A DNA stretch of 12,243 nt from Candidatus Eiseniibacteriota bacterium. Its GTDB lineage: Bacteria; Eisenbacteria; RBG-16-71-46. Below the pieces are notes generated by a model. That model was not told the DNA's origin, ran no database searches, and worked only from the letters and a program-made list of their open reading frames with translations. The position numbers were made by a program, and so were the translations under genes. Shown in pieces: positions 1-6,621 of this stretch. Position 1 is the stretch's first letter; every line of letters starts with the position of its first letter. The DNA lies in contig JAIOPA010000490.1 of NCBI GenBank assembly GCA_021414165.1, forward strand, positions 1 through 12,243. The letters are read 5' to 3'.

Positions 1-1358
1 GCGCCGAGGCGGTGGAACGCGTGCGCGCCGCACTGGCCGCACTGCCCGACGGCGACGCGCCGCTCGTGGGCCGGGGCTGGGATGAGTCCGAGTGGAGCGA
101 GGCGCCGCATCGTGCCGCGCTCGATGCCATCGCGCCCACGCGGCCCGTGGTGCTGCATCGCCACGACTTCCACGCCATGTGGGTCAACTCGGCGGCACTG
201 CGCGCGGCGGGCGTGAGCCGCGCCACGCCCGATCCCGAGGGTGGCCTGTTCGAGCGCGATGCGACGGGCGAGCTCACGGGCGTGGCGCGCGAGCACGCGG
301 TGCGTGCGTTCTTCGCACTCGAGGACATCGCCGCGCCGGCCATCGAACCCGCGCTGCTCGATGAGGCCGCGCGCGCCCTGCACGCGCAGGGCATCACCGC
401 CGTGCACGACTACCAGCGCAATCACGACGATTGGCAGCGCATGCATGCGCTCGCCGGTCGTGGGCTGTTGCGCGTGCTGCAACACATCGGGCCCGAGCAG
501 TTGCGCGATCATGCCGCGCTCGGGCTGGCCGGTGGCGCGGGCGATGCGCGCTTCACCACGGGCTCGCTCAAGTTGTTCGCCGATGGCACGCTGGGTTCCC
601 GCACGGCCGCGATGCTCGCGCCCTACGACGACCATGGCGGACTCGGCATGAAGATGCTGAGCGATGCCGAGATGGGCGAGTGGGTGGGCGAGGCCGCACG
701 TGCCGGGTTCTCGGTCACGATCCACGCCATCGGCGATGCGGCGGTGCGCGCCTCGCTCGATGCCATCGAGGCGCATCACGCCACACTCGCCACGTTGCCG
801 CTACCGCCCCGGGTGGAGCACGTGCAGTTGCTCGATGACGCCGACCTCGCGCGCTTCGTCGCACTCGGCGTGATCGCCAGCATGCAGCCGCAGCACGCCA
901 TCAGCGATGCGGCCGTGGCGCGCCGGGCATGGGGCGAGCGCTGTGCGCGGTCGTACCCGTGGCGCGCACTGCGCGACTCGGGGGCCACGCTGGCGTTCGG
1001 CTCCGATGCTCCGGTCGAGCCGCCGCTGGCGATCGCCGGGATCGCCGGCGCGGTGGCGCGCGTGGGGCATGACGGCCTGCCGTTCGAACCCGCGCAGGCG
1101 GTCACACTCGACGACGCGCTCCGTGGATACACCTCGGGGGCGGCCGCCGCCGCGGGTGGCCGGCTCGGGCCGGGCACGCTCACCGAGGGCGCTCCGGCCG
1201 ACCTGGTGGTGTGGGATCGTGACCTGCATGGCACGCCGGTGAGTACACTGGCGCGGGTCCGGGTGCGATTCACGGCACTCGCGGGCGAAATCGTGTATGA
1301 CTCATGTCCAGAACCGGGGATTCACCCGGCTGCCGTACGGGCCCCTGGAGTGGAGTGA
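1..1358 (+). CDS. YtcJ-like amidohydrolase (Amidohydrolase_3), 5' end outside the window
   Basis: Metal-dependent hydrolase of the amidohydrolase superfamily, YtcJ-like branch; these act on amide or other C-N bonds, and the substrate cannot be told from sequence. The frame is open at the left edge (first full codon at position 3). Counting residues from position 12, the family pattern is clear: WVNSAALRAAGV (57-68), KLFADGTLGSR (187-197, K187 at the usual carbamylated-lysine site), HAIGD (H238), VEHVQ (H270) and GSDAPVEP (D332). It closes with the C-terminal beta-sandwich signature EGAPADLVVWDRDL. The N-terminal HxH metal motif must lie upstream; roughly 80-100 residues are missing compared with typical 520-550-residue members. 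No signal peptide can be judged. Its TGA (1356-1358) touches the start of the sigma factor gene, which suggests cotranscription. Family assignment is firm; specificity is unknown. Confidence 0.93.
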   Translation, partial: AEAVERVRAALAALPDGDAPLVGRGWDESEWSEAPHRAALDAIAPTRPVVLHRHDFHAMWVNSAALRAAGVSRATPDPEGGLFERDATGELTGVAREHAVRAFFALEDIAAPAIEPALLDEAARALHAQGITAVHDYQRNHDDWQRMHALAGRGLLRVLQHIGPEQLRDHAALGLAGGAGDARFTTGSLKLFADGTLGSRTAAMLAPYDDHGGLGMKMLSDAEMGEWVGEAARAGFSVTIHAIGDAAVRASLDAIEAHHATLATLPLPPRVEHVQLLDDADLARFVALGVIASMQPQHAISDAAVARRAWGERCARSYPWRALRDSGATLAFGSDAPVEPPLAIAGIAGAVARVGHDGLPFEPAQAVTLDDALRGYTSGAAAAAGGRLGPGTLTEGAPADLVVWDRDLHGTPVSTLARVRVRFTALAGEIVYDSCPEPGIHPAAVRAPGVE

Positions 1359-1360
1359 AC

Positions 1361-1969
1361 GTGGACTTCAAGGCGTTGACCGACAGCGAGCTGGTCGAGC
1401 TCACGAAGCGCGGAGACAACCGCGGCTTCGATGAGCTCGTCGTGCGCTATCGCGATCGCGTCTACCGGCTCTGCACCAAGATCCTGCGTCACGAGGACGA
1501 TGCCGCCGAGGCGCTGCAGGACGCGTTCCTGTCGGCGTACCGCGGCCTGCCGAACTTCAAGAGCGAGTCCACGTTCTCGACCTGGCTCTATCGCATCGCC
1601 ACGAACGCCAGCCTCATGAAGTTGCGCCGGCGCCGCGACGGCCATGTGTCGTACGAGCAGTCGCAGTCGCCCGACGCCGACGGCGATCCGCTCGCGATCC
1701 CGGACTGGTCGGCGCAGCCGCTCGAGGAAGTGCTCGACGCGGAGACGCGCGAGGTGCTCGGGCGCGAGATCGATCTGCTGCCTCCGAACGAGAAGGAGGT
1801 GTTCGTGCTCCGTGATGTCATGGAGGAATCGAACGCCGACGTCGCCCAGGAACTCGGGCTCTCGGTGGCGGCGGTCAAGTCGCGGCTGCATCGCGCGCGG
1901 CTGCACCTGCGCGATCGCATGAACCGCTACTTCCGCGAACGCGCTCCCCGGCCACCCGCAGGCGCCTGA
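1361..1969 (+). CDS. ECF-type sigma-70 family RNA polymerase sigma factor
   Basis: Alternative sigma factor of 202 residues with only regions 2 and 4, the ECF layout. Region 2 spans about residues 11-91, with the core-binding and -10 recognition stretch DAAEALQDAFLSAYRGL then STWLYRIATNASLMKLRRRR. Region 4 spans about 125-190, with the helix-turn-helix ADVAQELGLSVAAVKSRLHRAR. The linker (95-120) is Asp/Pro-rich. I chose GTG 1361 because GGAG at 1352-1355 sits 5 nt before it. GTG 1355, which overlaps the upstream stop as GTGA and has GGAG at 1347-1350, is nearly as good and adds two residues. ATG 1304 has no ribosome binding site and would overlap the amidohydrolase by 55 nt. No anti-sigma gene follows: the next gene is uppP on the other strand, so the partner, if any, is elsewhere. 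Family is firm; regulon unknown. Confidence 0.93.
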   Translation: MDFKALTDSELVELTKRGDNRGFDELVVRYRDRVYRLCTKILRHEDDAAEALQDAFLSAYRGLPNFKSESTFSTWLYRIATNASLMKLRRRRDGHVSYEQSQSPDADGDPLAIPDWSAQPLEEVLDAETREVLGREIDLLPPNEKEVFVLRDVMEESNADVAQELGLSVAAVKSRLHRARLHLRDRMNRYFRERAPRPPAGA

Positions 1970-2047
1970 GCCCAGCGTGCGCGGACCACGGACGGTCTAC
2001 GACGAACGCAGCGAGCGAGTGGGCGGCGGTTCAGCGGCCCTGACGCG
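1970..2047. other. Spacer between convergent sigma factor and uppP genes
   Basis: This 78-nt gap separates two converging stop codons. I see no hairpin followed by a T-run in either direction, only short weak inverted repeats such as GACC/GGTC around 1984-1997. A perfect 10-bp palindrome, TGACGCGTCA, lies at 2041-2050 and includes the uppP stop. Termination here, if it occurs, is not by a classical intrinsic terminator that I can see. Confidence 0.5.
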
Positions 2048-2920
2048 TCAGTGGCGTGCGACCCACGCGAACAGCGCGAGCGCCACGAGCACCCGGTACG
2101 CCGCGAACACGCCGAACCCGACGTGCTTGAGCATGCCGAGCATGAAGCGGATCGCGATGAAGCCGAACACGCCCGAGGACACGATGCCGATGAGCAGCGT
2201 GCTCACGGGCAACTGCATCATGAGGTGGCTCGACTTGAGCAGCCCGGTGTACAGCACGGCCGCGAGCGTGATGGGCATGGACAGCATGAACGAGAAGCGC
2301 GCGGCCGAGAGGCGCGAGAGCCCCGAGAGCCGGCCGGCCGTCATGGTGATGCCCGAGCGCGACACGCCCGGCACGAGCGCCAGGCACTGCGCGAAGCCCA
2401 CGGCCAACGCCGCGCCCCAGCCCGGCACGCGCGTCTCGCGCGCCTGCTTGGTGAACTTGTCGGCGGCCCAGAGCAGGATGCCGAACAGCAGCAGCATGGA
2501 CGCCTGCAGCGGCACCGAGCGCAGGCGCTCCTCGAGTTCGCCCAGCACCTTGCCGGCGACCAGGCCCGGCACGGTGGCCACGCAGATCATGCCGAACAGC
2601 TGGCGGGCCTGCTCGCGCTCCGGACCCTTGGGGCCCCGGAGGCCGTTGAACAGCGCGAGCCAGTCGCTCCAGAATGCCACGACCAAGGCGAGCAGCGTGC
2701 CCGCGTGCATCGCGACGTCGAACGCCACGCCGGCGTACGGCCAGCCGAGCAGCGTGGGGACCAGGTACAGATGCGCGCTGCTCGAGATCGGCAGCAGTTC
2801 ACTCAGGCCCTGGACGGCGCCCAGTACGATGGCCTGCAGCGGCGTCAGGATGGGTTCGGCGGCGAGTGTCATGAGCATGGCGGCGACCGTAGCACGGTGC
2901 GCCCGTGGACTGGAAGCCAT
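2048..2920 (-). CDS. uppP: Undecaprenyl-diphosphate phosphatase UppP (BacA)
   Basis: Integral membrane phosphatase that removes one phosphate from undecaprenyl diphosphate, regenerating the C55-P carrier for peptidoglycan and other wall polymers; the family also confers bacitracin tolerance. The 290-residue protein shows both signature motifs: VQGLSELLPISSSAH (36-50) and PGVSRSGITMTAG (184-196, with the conserved arginine). Several hydrophobic segments follow the family topology. Length is slightly above the usual 265-280 because of about 14 extra N-terminal residues. ATG at 2920 is preferred because it has GAGAGG (complement of 2926-2931) 5 nt upstream. In-frame ATGs at 2878 and 2872 are closer to the family start but have no ribosome binding site. 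It diverges from murJ with a 12-nt gap and converges on the sigma factor gene. Identification is firm; the start is moderately sure. Confidence 0.97.
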   Translation of the reverse strand: MASSPRAHRATVAAMLMTLAAEPILTPLQAIVLGAVQGLSELLPISSSAHLYLVPTLLGWPYAGVAFDVAMHAGTLLALVVAFWSDWLALFNGLRGPKGPEREQARQLFGMICVATVPGLVAGKVLGELEERLRSVPLQASMLLLFGILLWAADKFTKQARETRVPGWGAALAVGFAQCLALVPGVSRSGITMTAGRLSGLSRLSAARFSFMLSMPITLAAVLYTGLLKSSHLMMQLPVSTLLIGIVSSGVFGFIAIRFMLGMLKHVGFGVFAAYRVLVALALFAWVARH

Positions 2921-2932
2921 GAGGGCCTCTCG
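2921..2932. promoter_or_regulatory. Back-to-back ribosome binding sites for uppP and murJ
   Basis: The only bases between the two divergent ATG codons hold both Shine-Dalgarno sites. Reading right, GAGGG (2921-2925) sits 7 nt before the murJ ATG at 2933. Reading left, GAGAGG (complement of 2926-2931) sits 5 nt before the uppP ATG at 2920. The two sites are nearly complementary (GAGG-G-CCTC). Promoters must therefore lie inside the opposite gene's first codons unless uppP truly starts at the downstream ATG (2878). Confidence 0.65.
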
Positions 2933-4606
2933 ATGAGTGCGACGGACGATAGCCGGACCAATCCTCCCGGGAATCCGGGCAAAGCTGCGGCACCACCCGC
3001 CAGCTCGGGCTCGGTCACGCGCAACGTGGGTCCGGTCAGCGCGGCCACGTTCCTGTCGCGCGTGCTCGGCCTGGTGCGCGATCAGGTGTTCGCCGCGCTT
3101 TTCGGTGCGGGCACCGCGGCCGACGCGTTCAACATGGCGTTCCGCGTGCCGAACCTGCTGCGCGACCTGTTCGCCGAGGGTGCGATGTCAGCCTCGTTCG
3201 TGCCCACGTTCACGCAGTGGCGTGAGAAGGAGGGCGACGAGGCCGCGTGGGCGCTGGCCCGCCAACTCATGTCCACGCTGCTCGCCGTGCTGCTGGCGCT
3301 CTGCACTCTGGGCTGGATCTTCGCGCCGCAGTTGGTGCAGCTCATGGCCGGTGGCTTCGCCGCCGTGCCCGGCAAGCTCGAGCTCACGGTATCGCTCACG
3401 CGCGTCATGCTGCCGTTCCTGCCCGCGGTGGCCCTGGCCGCTGCGGCCATGGGCATGCTCAACGCGCGCGGCGTGTTCTTCTTGCCCGCGTTGGCCCCTG
3501 CGCTCCTGAACGTCGGCATGATCGGCTTTGGACTCGCGTTGATCCCGGTGTGCCGTGCGGCCGGTTGGCCGGTCATCACCGCCATGGCGTTGGGTGTCGT
3601 GCTGGGTGGGCTTCTGCAGTTCGCGTGTCAGCTGCCGAGTCTGGCCAAGCTCGGGTTCCGGTTCCGGCTCGAGATCCCCACGTGGCACCCGGGCGTGAAG
3701 CGCGTGGCCATGCTCATGCTGCCTGCCACGATCGGGCTCGCCGCCACGCAGCTCAACATCTTCGTGAGCCAGGCCATCGCCTCGAGCTTCCGGGAGGGCA
3801 GCGTGTCGTGGCTGCAGTACGCGTTCCGGCTCATGCAGCTGCCGATCGGCCTGTTCGGTGTGGCCGTGGCCACCGTGAGCCTGCCCGCGCTGTCGCGTGC
3901 CGCCGTGAAGCAGGACATGCCCGCGGTGCGCAGCACACTCAGTGAGGCCGTGCGGCTCGTGCTGTTGCTCACGATCCCCAGCGCCGTGTTCCTGGCGGTC
4001 ATGGCACAGCCCATCCTGGCGCTGCTGTTCCAGCATGGCCGCTTCGCGGCCAGTGACACCACGGCCACGGCCGGCGCGCTGGTCATGTACTGCGTGGGGC
4101 TGCCGAGCTTCGCCGCGGTCGGCATCTTCACGCGCGCGTTCTACGCCATGGGCGACACCCGGACGCCGGTGCGCAGCACGTTCGTGGCCGTGGGCGTGAA
4201 CCTGGTGCTCAACCTGTTGTTCGTGGGGCCGCTCGCCGGCCTCGGGCTCACCCATCGGGGGCTCGCGTTGGCGACCTCGGCGACCAGCCTCATCAATCTG
4301 GCGCAGCTCGCGTTCCTGCTGCGCGGCCGTCTGGGCGGCATCGACGGCGGCCGCATGGCGCGCTCGGCCACGCGCATCGTGCTCGTGTCGGCGGTGGCAG
4401 GTGTGCTGCTCTGGCTCGGGCTCCACGCGATCGGCGACATCACGCAGCGCGGCCTGCTGGTGCGCGCGGGAGTCGTGGCCGGTGGTGGCGTGGCGGGCGT
4501 GCTCGTGCTGGCCGCCGGCCTCGCGCTGATGCGCGTGGAGGAGCTGGGCATGCTGCAGGAACTCGGACGCTCGTTCGCGGGCCGCTTCGGACGCGCGAAG
4601 AAGTAA
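2933..4606 (+). CDS. murJ: Lipid II flippase MurJ (MviN family)
   Basis: Membrane transporter of the MOP/MviN family that flips lipid II across the cytoplasmic membrane during peptidoglycan synthesis. The 557-residue protein has many hydrophobic segments, consistent with the 14-helix fold. The N-terminal signature is strong: FLSRVLGLVRD (40-50), FGAGTAADAF (57-66) and RVPNLLRDLFAEGA (71-84). Aligned by eye to E. coli MurJ, the functionally important R18, R24, D39 and R52 correspond to R43, R49, D64 and R77. An extra N-terminal stretch of about 25-30 residues, rich in Pro/Ala/Ser/Gly, precedes the family start and is probably disordered. ATG 2933 has GAGGG 7 nt upstream. The long open frame upstream of it runs antisense through uppP and is not coding. 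The TAA directly abuts the stop of the next, convergent gene. Confidence 0.96.
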   Translation: MSATDDSRTNPPGNPGKAAAPPASSGSVTRNVGPVSAATFLSRVLGLVRDQVFAALFGAGTAADAFNMAFRVPNLLRDLFAEGAMSASFVPTFTQWREKEGDEAAWALARQLMSTLLAVLLALCTLGWIFAPQLVQLMAGGFAAVPGKLELTVSLTRVMLPFLPAVALAAAAMGMLNARGVFFLPALAPALLNVGMIGFGLALIPVCRAAGWPVITAMALGVVLGGLLQFACQLPSLAKLGFRFRLEIPTWHPGVKRVAMLMLPATIGLAATQLNIFVSQAIASSFREGSVSWLQYAFRLMQLPIGLFGVAVATVSLPALSRAAVKQDMPAVRSTLSEAVRLVLLLTIPSAVFLAVMAQPILALLFQHGRFAASDTTATAGALVMYCVGLPSFAAVGIFTRAFYAMGDTRTPVRSTFVAVGVNLVLNLLFVGPLAGLGLTHRGLALATSATSLINLAQLAFLLRGRLGGIDGGRMARSATRIVLVSAVAGVLLWLGLHAIGDITQRGLLVRAGVVAGGGVAGVLVLAAGLALMRVEELGMLQELGRSFAGRFGRAKK

Positions 4607-5770
4607 CTAGCCCTCGCGGCCGCCCGTGCGCAGCAGCGTGGGGAACACGCGGAACGCCTGCAGGCGGCCCGGGCGCCACGCGGCCGAGATCAGCTCGATG
4701 CCGAGCCAGCTGCCGTAGGCCCAGCACATCACATGGCGCGATCCGGGTACCACGAACTGCACCGACCAGAACAGCAGCAGGCCGAGTGCCTCGTACGCCT
4801 GGAAGTTGAAGTTCGCCAGCAGCACCACGCCGAGTGCGCCCTGGAGCAGCGTGAGCAGCACCTCCACGCGATGCTCGCCGAGTGGGATGCCGGCCGCATG
4901 CCCCAACGAGAACGAGTAGACCACCGGGATCATGGCCGCGAGCACGGTCCACTGATTGATGTTCGACGACGCCATGTTCATGAGCGCCATACCGGCCTTA
5001 CCGCGGCTGCGCGCCCAGTACGACGTAGTCACGAACTCGGGGAACTCGCTCAGGAACGGTGCGACCCACTGCACGAACACGAACTGCGACACGCCGGCCA
5101 CCGCTGCCAGACCGAGCATGCTCTTCAGGAACGGATCGACCGTGAAGTACAGCATGAGGCCGCCCACCACGAACAGCGCGATGGTGGCGATGAGCCGCGG
5201 CCGGCTCGGCAGCGCGAGTACCTTGCGCGGCACGAACCCGGCGTCCTCGGCCTCTTCATGCTCCTTGGGCGGGATGCGGTTCAGGATCACGAGGTAGGCG
5301 GCGTAGATCGCCACCAGCACGCCCGCGTCGGTCAGGTCGAGCGAGCCCTTGTAAACGATCCACGCGAAGTAGAAGAGCGCGGGGGTGAGGCCCACGACCT
5401 CGACCGCATGCTCATGCTCGAGCTCGATGGGGCGCCAGAAGCCCTTCTCGCCACGCGCGCGGCGCGCGAAGGCGCACACCACCCAGATCATGGGCCAGCC
5501 GAGTCCGGTGAGCAGCCGCAGCGCACCGGTGAAGTTGGCGGTCATGAGCGGCACGTCCTGATGCCACGCGATCACCGCCTCGACGGCGAACTCCGGCAGC
5601 ACCTGGATCCACGCCAGGAGCGCGAGTGCCAGGCCCTGCGAGATGTAGAACTGAGCGCACTCGGCGCCCCACGCCACCACGAACGACGAGAACAGGATGG
5701 TGGGGAACGTCCAGATGGCAGAGAGCGCGGTGCGGCGCAGTTCTTCGGGGGGGATGCCGGGTCCGGTCAT
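4607..5770 (-). CDS. Na+/Ca2+ exchanger-like (CaCA superfamily) membrane protein
   Basis: Probable cation/proton or cation/sodium antiporter of 387 residues with about ten hydrophobic segments. Two internally similar halves carry the alpha repeats: VLPEFAVEAVIA followed by TANFTGALRLL (about 57-87), and FLSEFPEFVTTSYW followed by MNMASSNINQW (about 239-274). The conserved PE acid is present in each half (E60, E245). The second repeat keeps an SSN-type asparagine motif, but the first has lost the usual GNxxGSN pattern, so ion choice is uncertain. A hydrophilic acidic loop (about 165-190) separates the halves, as in the family. Start: ATG at 5770 has AAGGG 5 nt upstream on the minus strand. It diverges from the CMD-family gene (69-nt gap) and abuts murJ at the stop. 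Fold assignment is good; transported ion is not established. Confidence 0.8.
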   Translation of the reverse strand: MTGPGIPPEELRRTALSAIWTFPTILFSSFVVAWGAECAQFYISQGLALALLAWIQVLPEFAVEAVIAWHQDVPLMTANFTGALRLLTGLGWPMIWVVCAFARRARGEKGFWRPIELEHEHAVEVVGLTPALFYFAWIVYKGSLDLTDAGVLVAIYAAYLVILNRIPPKEHEEAEDAGFVPRKVLALPSRPRLIATIALFVVGGLMLYFTVDPFLKSMLGLAAVAGVSQFVFVQWVAPFLSEFPEFVTTSYWARSRGKAGMALMNMASSNINQWTVLAAMIPVVYSFSLGHAAGIPLGEHRVEVLLTLLQGALGVVLLANFNFQAYEALGLLLFWSVQFVVPGSRHVMCWAYGSWLGIELISAAWRPGRLQAFRVFPTLLRTGGREG

Positions 5771-5800
5771 GAGTCCCTTCAGGTTCCGGTGTGCAGGGAG

Positions 5801-5828
5801 TTGCTTGCAGGTGACGCGCGCCGATACT
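5801..5828 (+). promoter_or_regulatory. Possible sigma-70-like promoter for the CMD-family gene
   Basis: TTGCTT (5801-5806), a 16-nt spacer, and GATACT (5823-5828) form a modest match to -35/-10 boxes. The expected start of transcription would be only about 5 nt before ATG 5840, giving an almost leaderless message. This agrees with the absence of any Shine-Dalgarno sequence there. Confidence 0.35.
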
Positions 5829-5833
5829 GTCGG
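5821..5833. promoter_or_regulatory. Imperfect inverted repeat over the -10 box, possible operator
   Basis: CCGATACTGTCGG reads as arms CCGATA and TGTCGG around a central C, with one non-Watson-Crick position. It overlaps the proposed -10 box and lies in the 69-nt divergent region between the exchanger-like gene and the CMD-family gene, so a repressor could sit here. Short dyads are common in GC-rich DNA, so support is weak. Confidence 0.25.
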
Positions 5834-5839
5834 GCGACC

Positions 5840-6487
5840 ATGACAGCGTCAAGAACCGCAGCCCCTCGTCCGAAGAAGACCGCTTCGATGGATCACGCGA
5901 CGCACGCACTCTGCTTCTTTGCCGCGGCGATGTCGCGGGGCGACGACGCCGACGCGGCCGCGGCACTCCTGTTGGCGCGCGCGCATGGTGCCAAGCGCAA
6001 GGCCGCCGAGGAGACCGCGCTCATGCTCATGTTGTACGCCGGCTACCCCGGCGCGCTCGAGGGCCTGCGCGTGCTCAACACGACGTGGCCCGGCCGCGCC
6101 CGCCGCAGCCGTGAGGGCACGCCGGCGTCTTGGCGGAAGCGCGGTCAGGCGCTTTGCCGCCGCGTGTACGGGCCGGCCTACGACAAGCTCATCCCGGCGG
6201 TGACCACGTTGCATCCCGATCTCGCCGCATGGATGGAGGAGCATGGCTACGGCCGCGTGCTCGGCCGGCCGGGGCTGGGCGTGGTCGCGCGCGAGTTGAT
6301 CACGGTGGCCGCGCTCGGTGCGCTCGGCTGGGAGCGCCAGCTCGTGAGCCATGTCCTGGGCGCGCGCCGCGTGGGCGCGAGCGACGAGGCGATCGAGGCC
6401 GCGCTCACCGCCGGTGCCGGTGCCGCCGACGCGCGGGCCCGGGCGATCGTGGAGCGCACCCGCGAGCGTGCCCGCCGGCTGCTGTGA
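5840..6487 (+). CDS. Carboxymuconolactone decarboxylase (CMD/AhpD-like) family protein
   Basis: All-helical 215-residue protein. The second half is the clearest match: residues about 145-190 (VARELITVAALGALGWERQL, then SHVLGARRVGASDEAIEAAL) reproduce the CMD repeat, as in gamma-carboxymuconolactone decarboxylases. An earlier divergent repeat (about 20-80: ALCFFAAAMSRGDDADAAAA) occupies the place where AhpD-type proteins carry CxxC, but here the cysteines are replaced (GDDAD). The remaining cysteines, C25 and C106, are not paired. AhpD-like peroxidase chemistry is therefore unlikely and the substrate is unknown. ATG 5840 lacks a ribosome binding site; a start at ATG 5888 (residue 17) is also possible and would remove a Lys/Ala/Pro-rich leader. 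It runs in the same direction as the bsh operon but is separated by 181 nt with promoter signals, so it is probably a separate unit. Confidence 0.78.
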   Translation: MTASRTAAPRPKKTASMDHATHALCFFAAAMSRGDDADAAAALLLARAHGAKRKAAEETALMLMLYAGYPGALEGLRVLNTTWPGRARRSREGTPASWRKRGQALCRRVYGPAYDKLIPAVTTLHPDLAAWMEEHGYGRVLGRPGLGVVARELITVAALGALGWERQLVSHVLGARRVGASDEAIEAALTAGAGAADARARAIVERTRERARRLL

Positions 6488-6498
6488 GCCCGCGCTCG

Positions 6499-6524
6499 GG
6501 AACCTGCAAGCGGCACAGGTCGTT
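6499..6524 (+). promoter_or_regulatory. Possible ECF-type promoter upstream of the bsh operon
   Basis: GGAACC (6499-6504), a 16-nt spacer and CGTT (6521-6524) match the general GGAAC...CGTT pattern recognised by many ECF sigma factors. The same bases form an inverted repeat, GGGAAC (6498-6503) with GTTCCC (6522-6527), with inner CTG/CAG pairing, so the element could instead be a stem. Transcription would start near 6531, giving a leader of about 138 nt before bshC. No start site is proven. Confidence 0.35.
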
Positions 6525-6538
6525 CCCATCTGCAACGA

Positions 6539-6555
6539 GCCCGAGCCTTTCGGGC
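6539..6555 (+). terminator. Hairpin downstream of the CMD-family gene, weak terminator candidate
   Basis: Arms GCCCGA (6539-6544) and TCGGGC (6550-6555) pair perfectly around a 5-nt loop. No T-run follows, so this is not a classical intrinsic terminator. It lies 51 nt after the CMD-family stop and ahead of the sigma-70-like bshC promoter. Confidence 0.3.
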
Positions 6556-6581
6556 CCCTGCCGCATCCAAATCCGGCCACT

Positions 6582-6611
6582 TTGACCCCGCTCGTCCCAC
6601 CGACCTAGGAT
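6582..6611 (+). promoter_or_regulatory. Sigma-70-like promoter for bshC-bshB1-bshA
   Basis: TTGACC (6582-6587, five of six consensus bases), an 18-nt spacer and TAGGAT (6606-6611, four of six) form the best housekeeping-type promoter in the window. Expected start near 6618 gives a leader of about 50 nt before the bshC ATG at 6669. It also lies in the one sizeable gap ahead of the operon, as expected. Confidence 0.6.
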
Positions 6612-6621
6612 GCTCCCTCGC

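Noticed and set aside
1304..1360. ATG 1304 as start of the sigma factor
   Set aside because: No ribosome binding site, a 55-nt overlap with the amidohydrolase, and extra residues unrelated to sigma region 2.
2041..2050. Perfect 10-bp palindrome TGACGCGTCA at the uppP 3' end
   Set aside because: Palindromes of this length with CG-rich centres arise by chance in GC-rich DNA, and the position (overlapping a stop codon, away from any promoter) gives no functional reading.
2051..2932. Upstream extension of the murJ frame through uppP
   Set aside because: It runs antisense to the confident uppP gene, has an Arg/Gln/His/Glu-rich low-complexity translation, and the MurJ family starts only after ATG 2933.
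3188..4426. Long open frame (about 412 codons) antisense to murJ
   Set aside because: Its translation is rich in Arg, Gln, His and Glu with no domain, a usual shadow of a GC-rich gene; murJ on the plus strand is unmistakable.
4733..5839. Upstream extension of the CMD-family frame
   Set aside because: It is antisense to the exchanger-like gene and has a compositionally biased translation; the CMD homology lies wholly after 5840.
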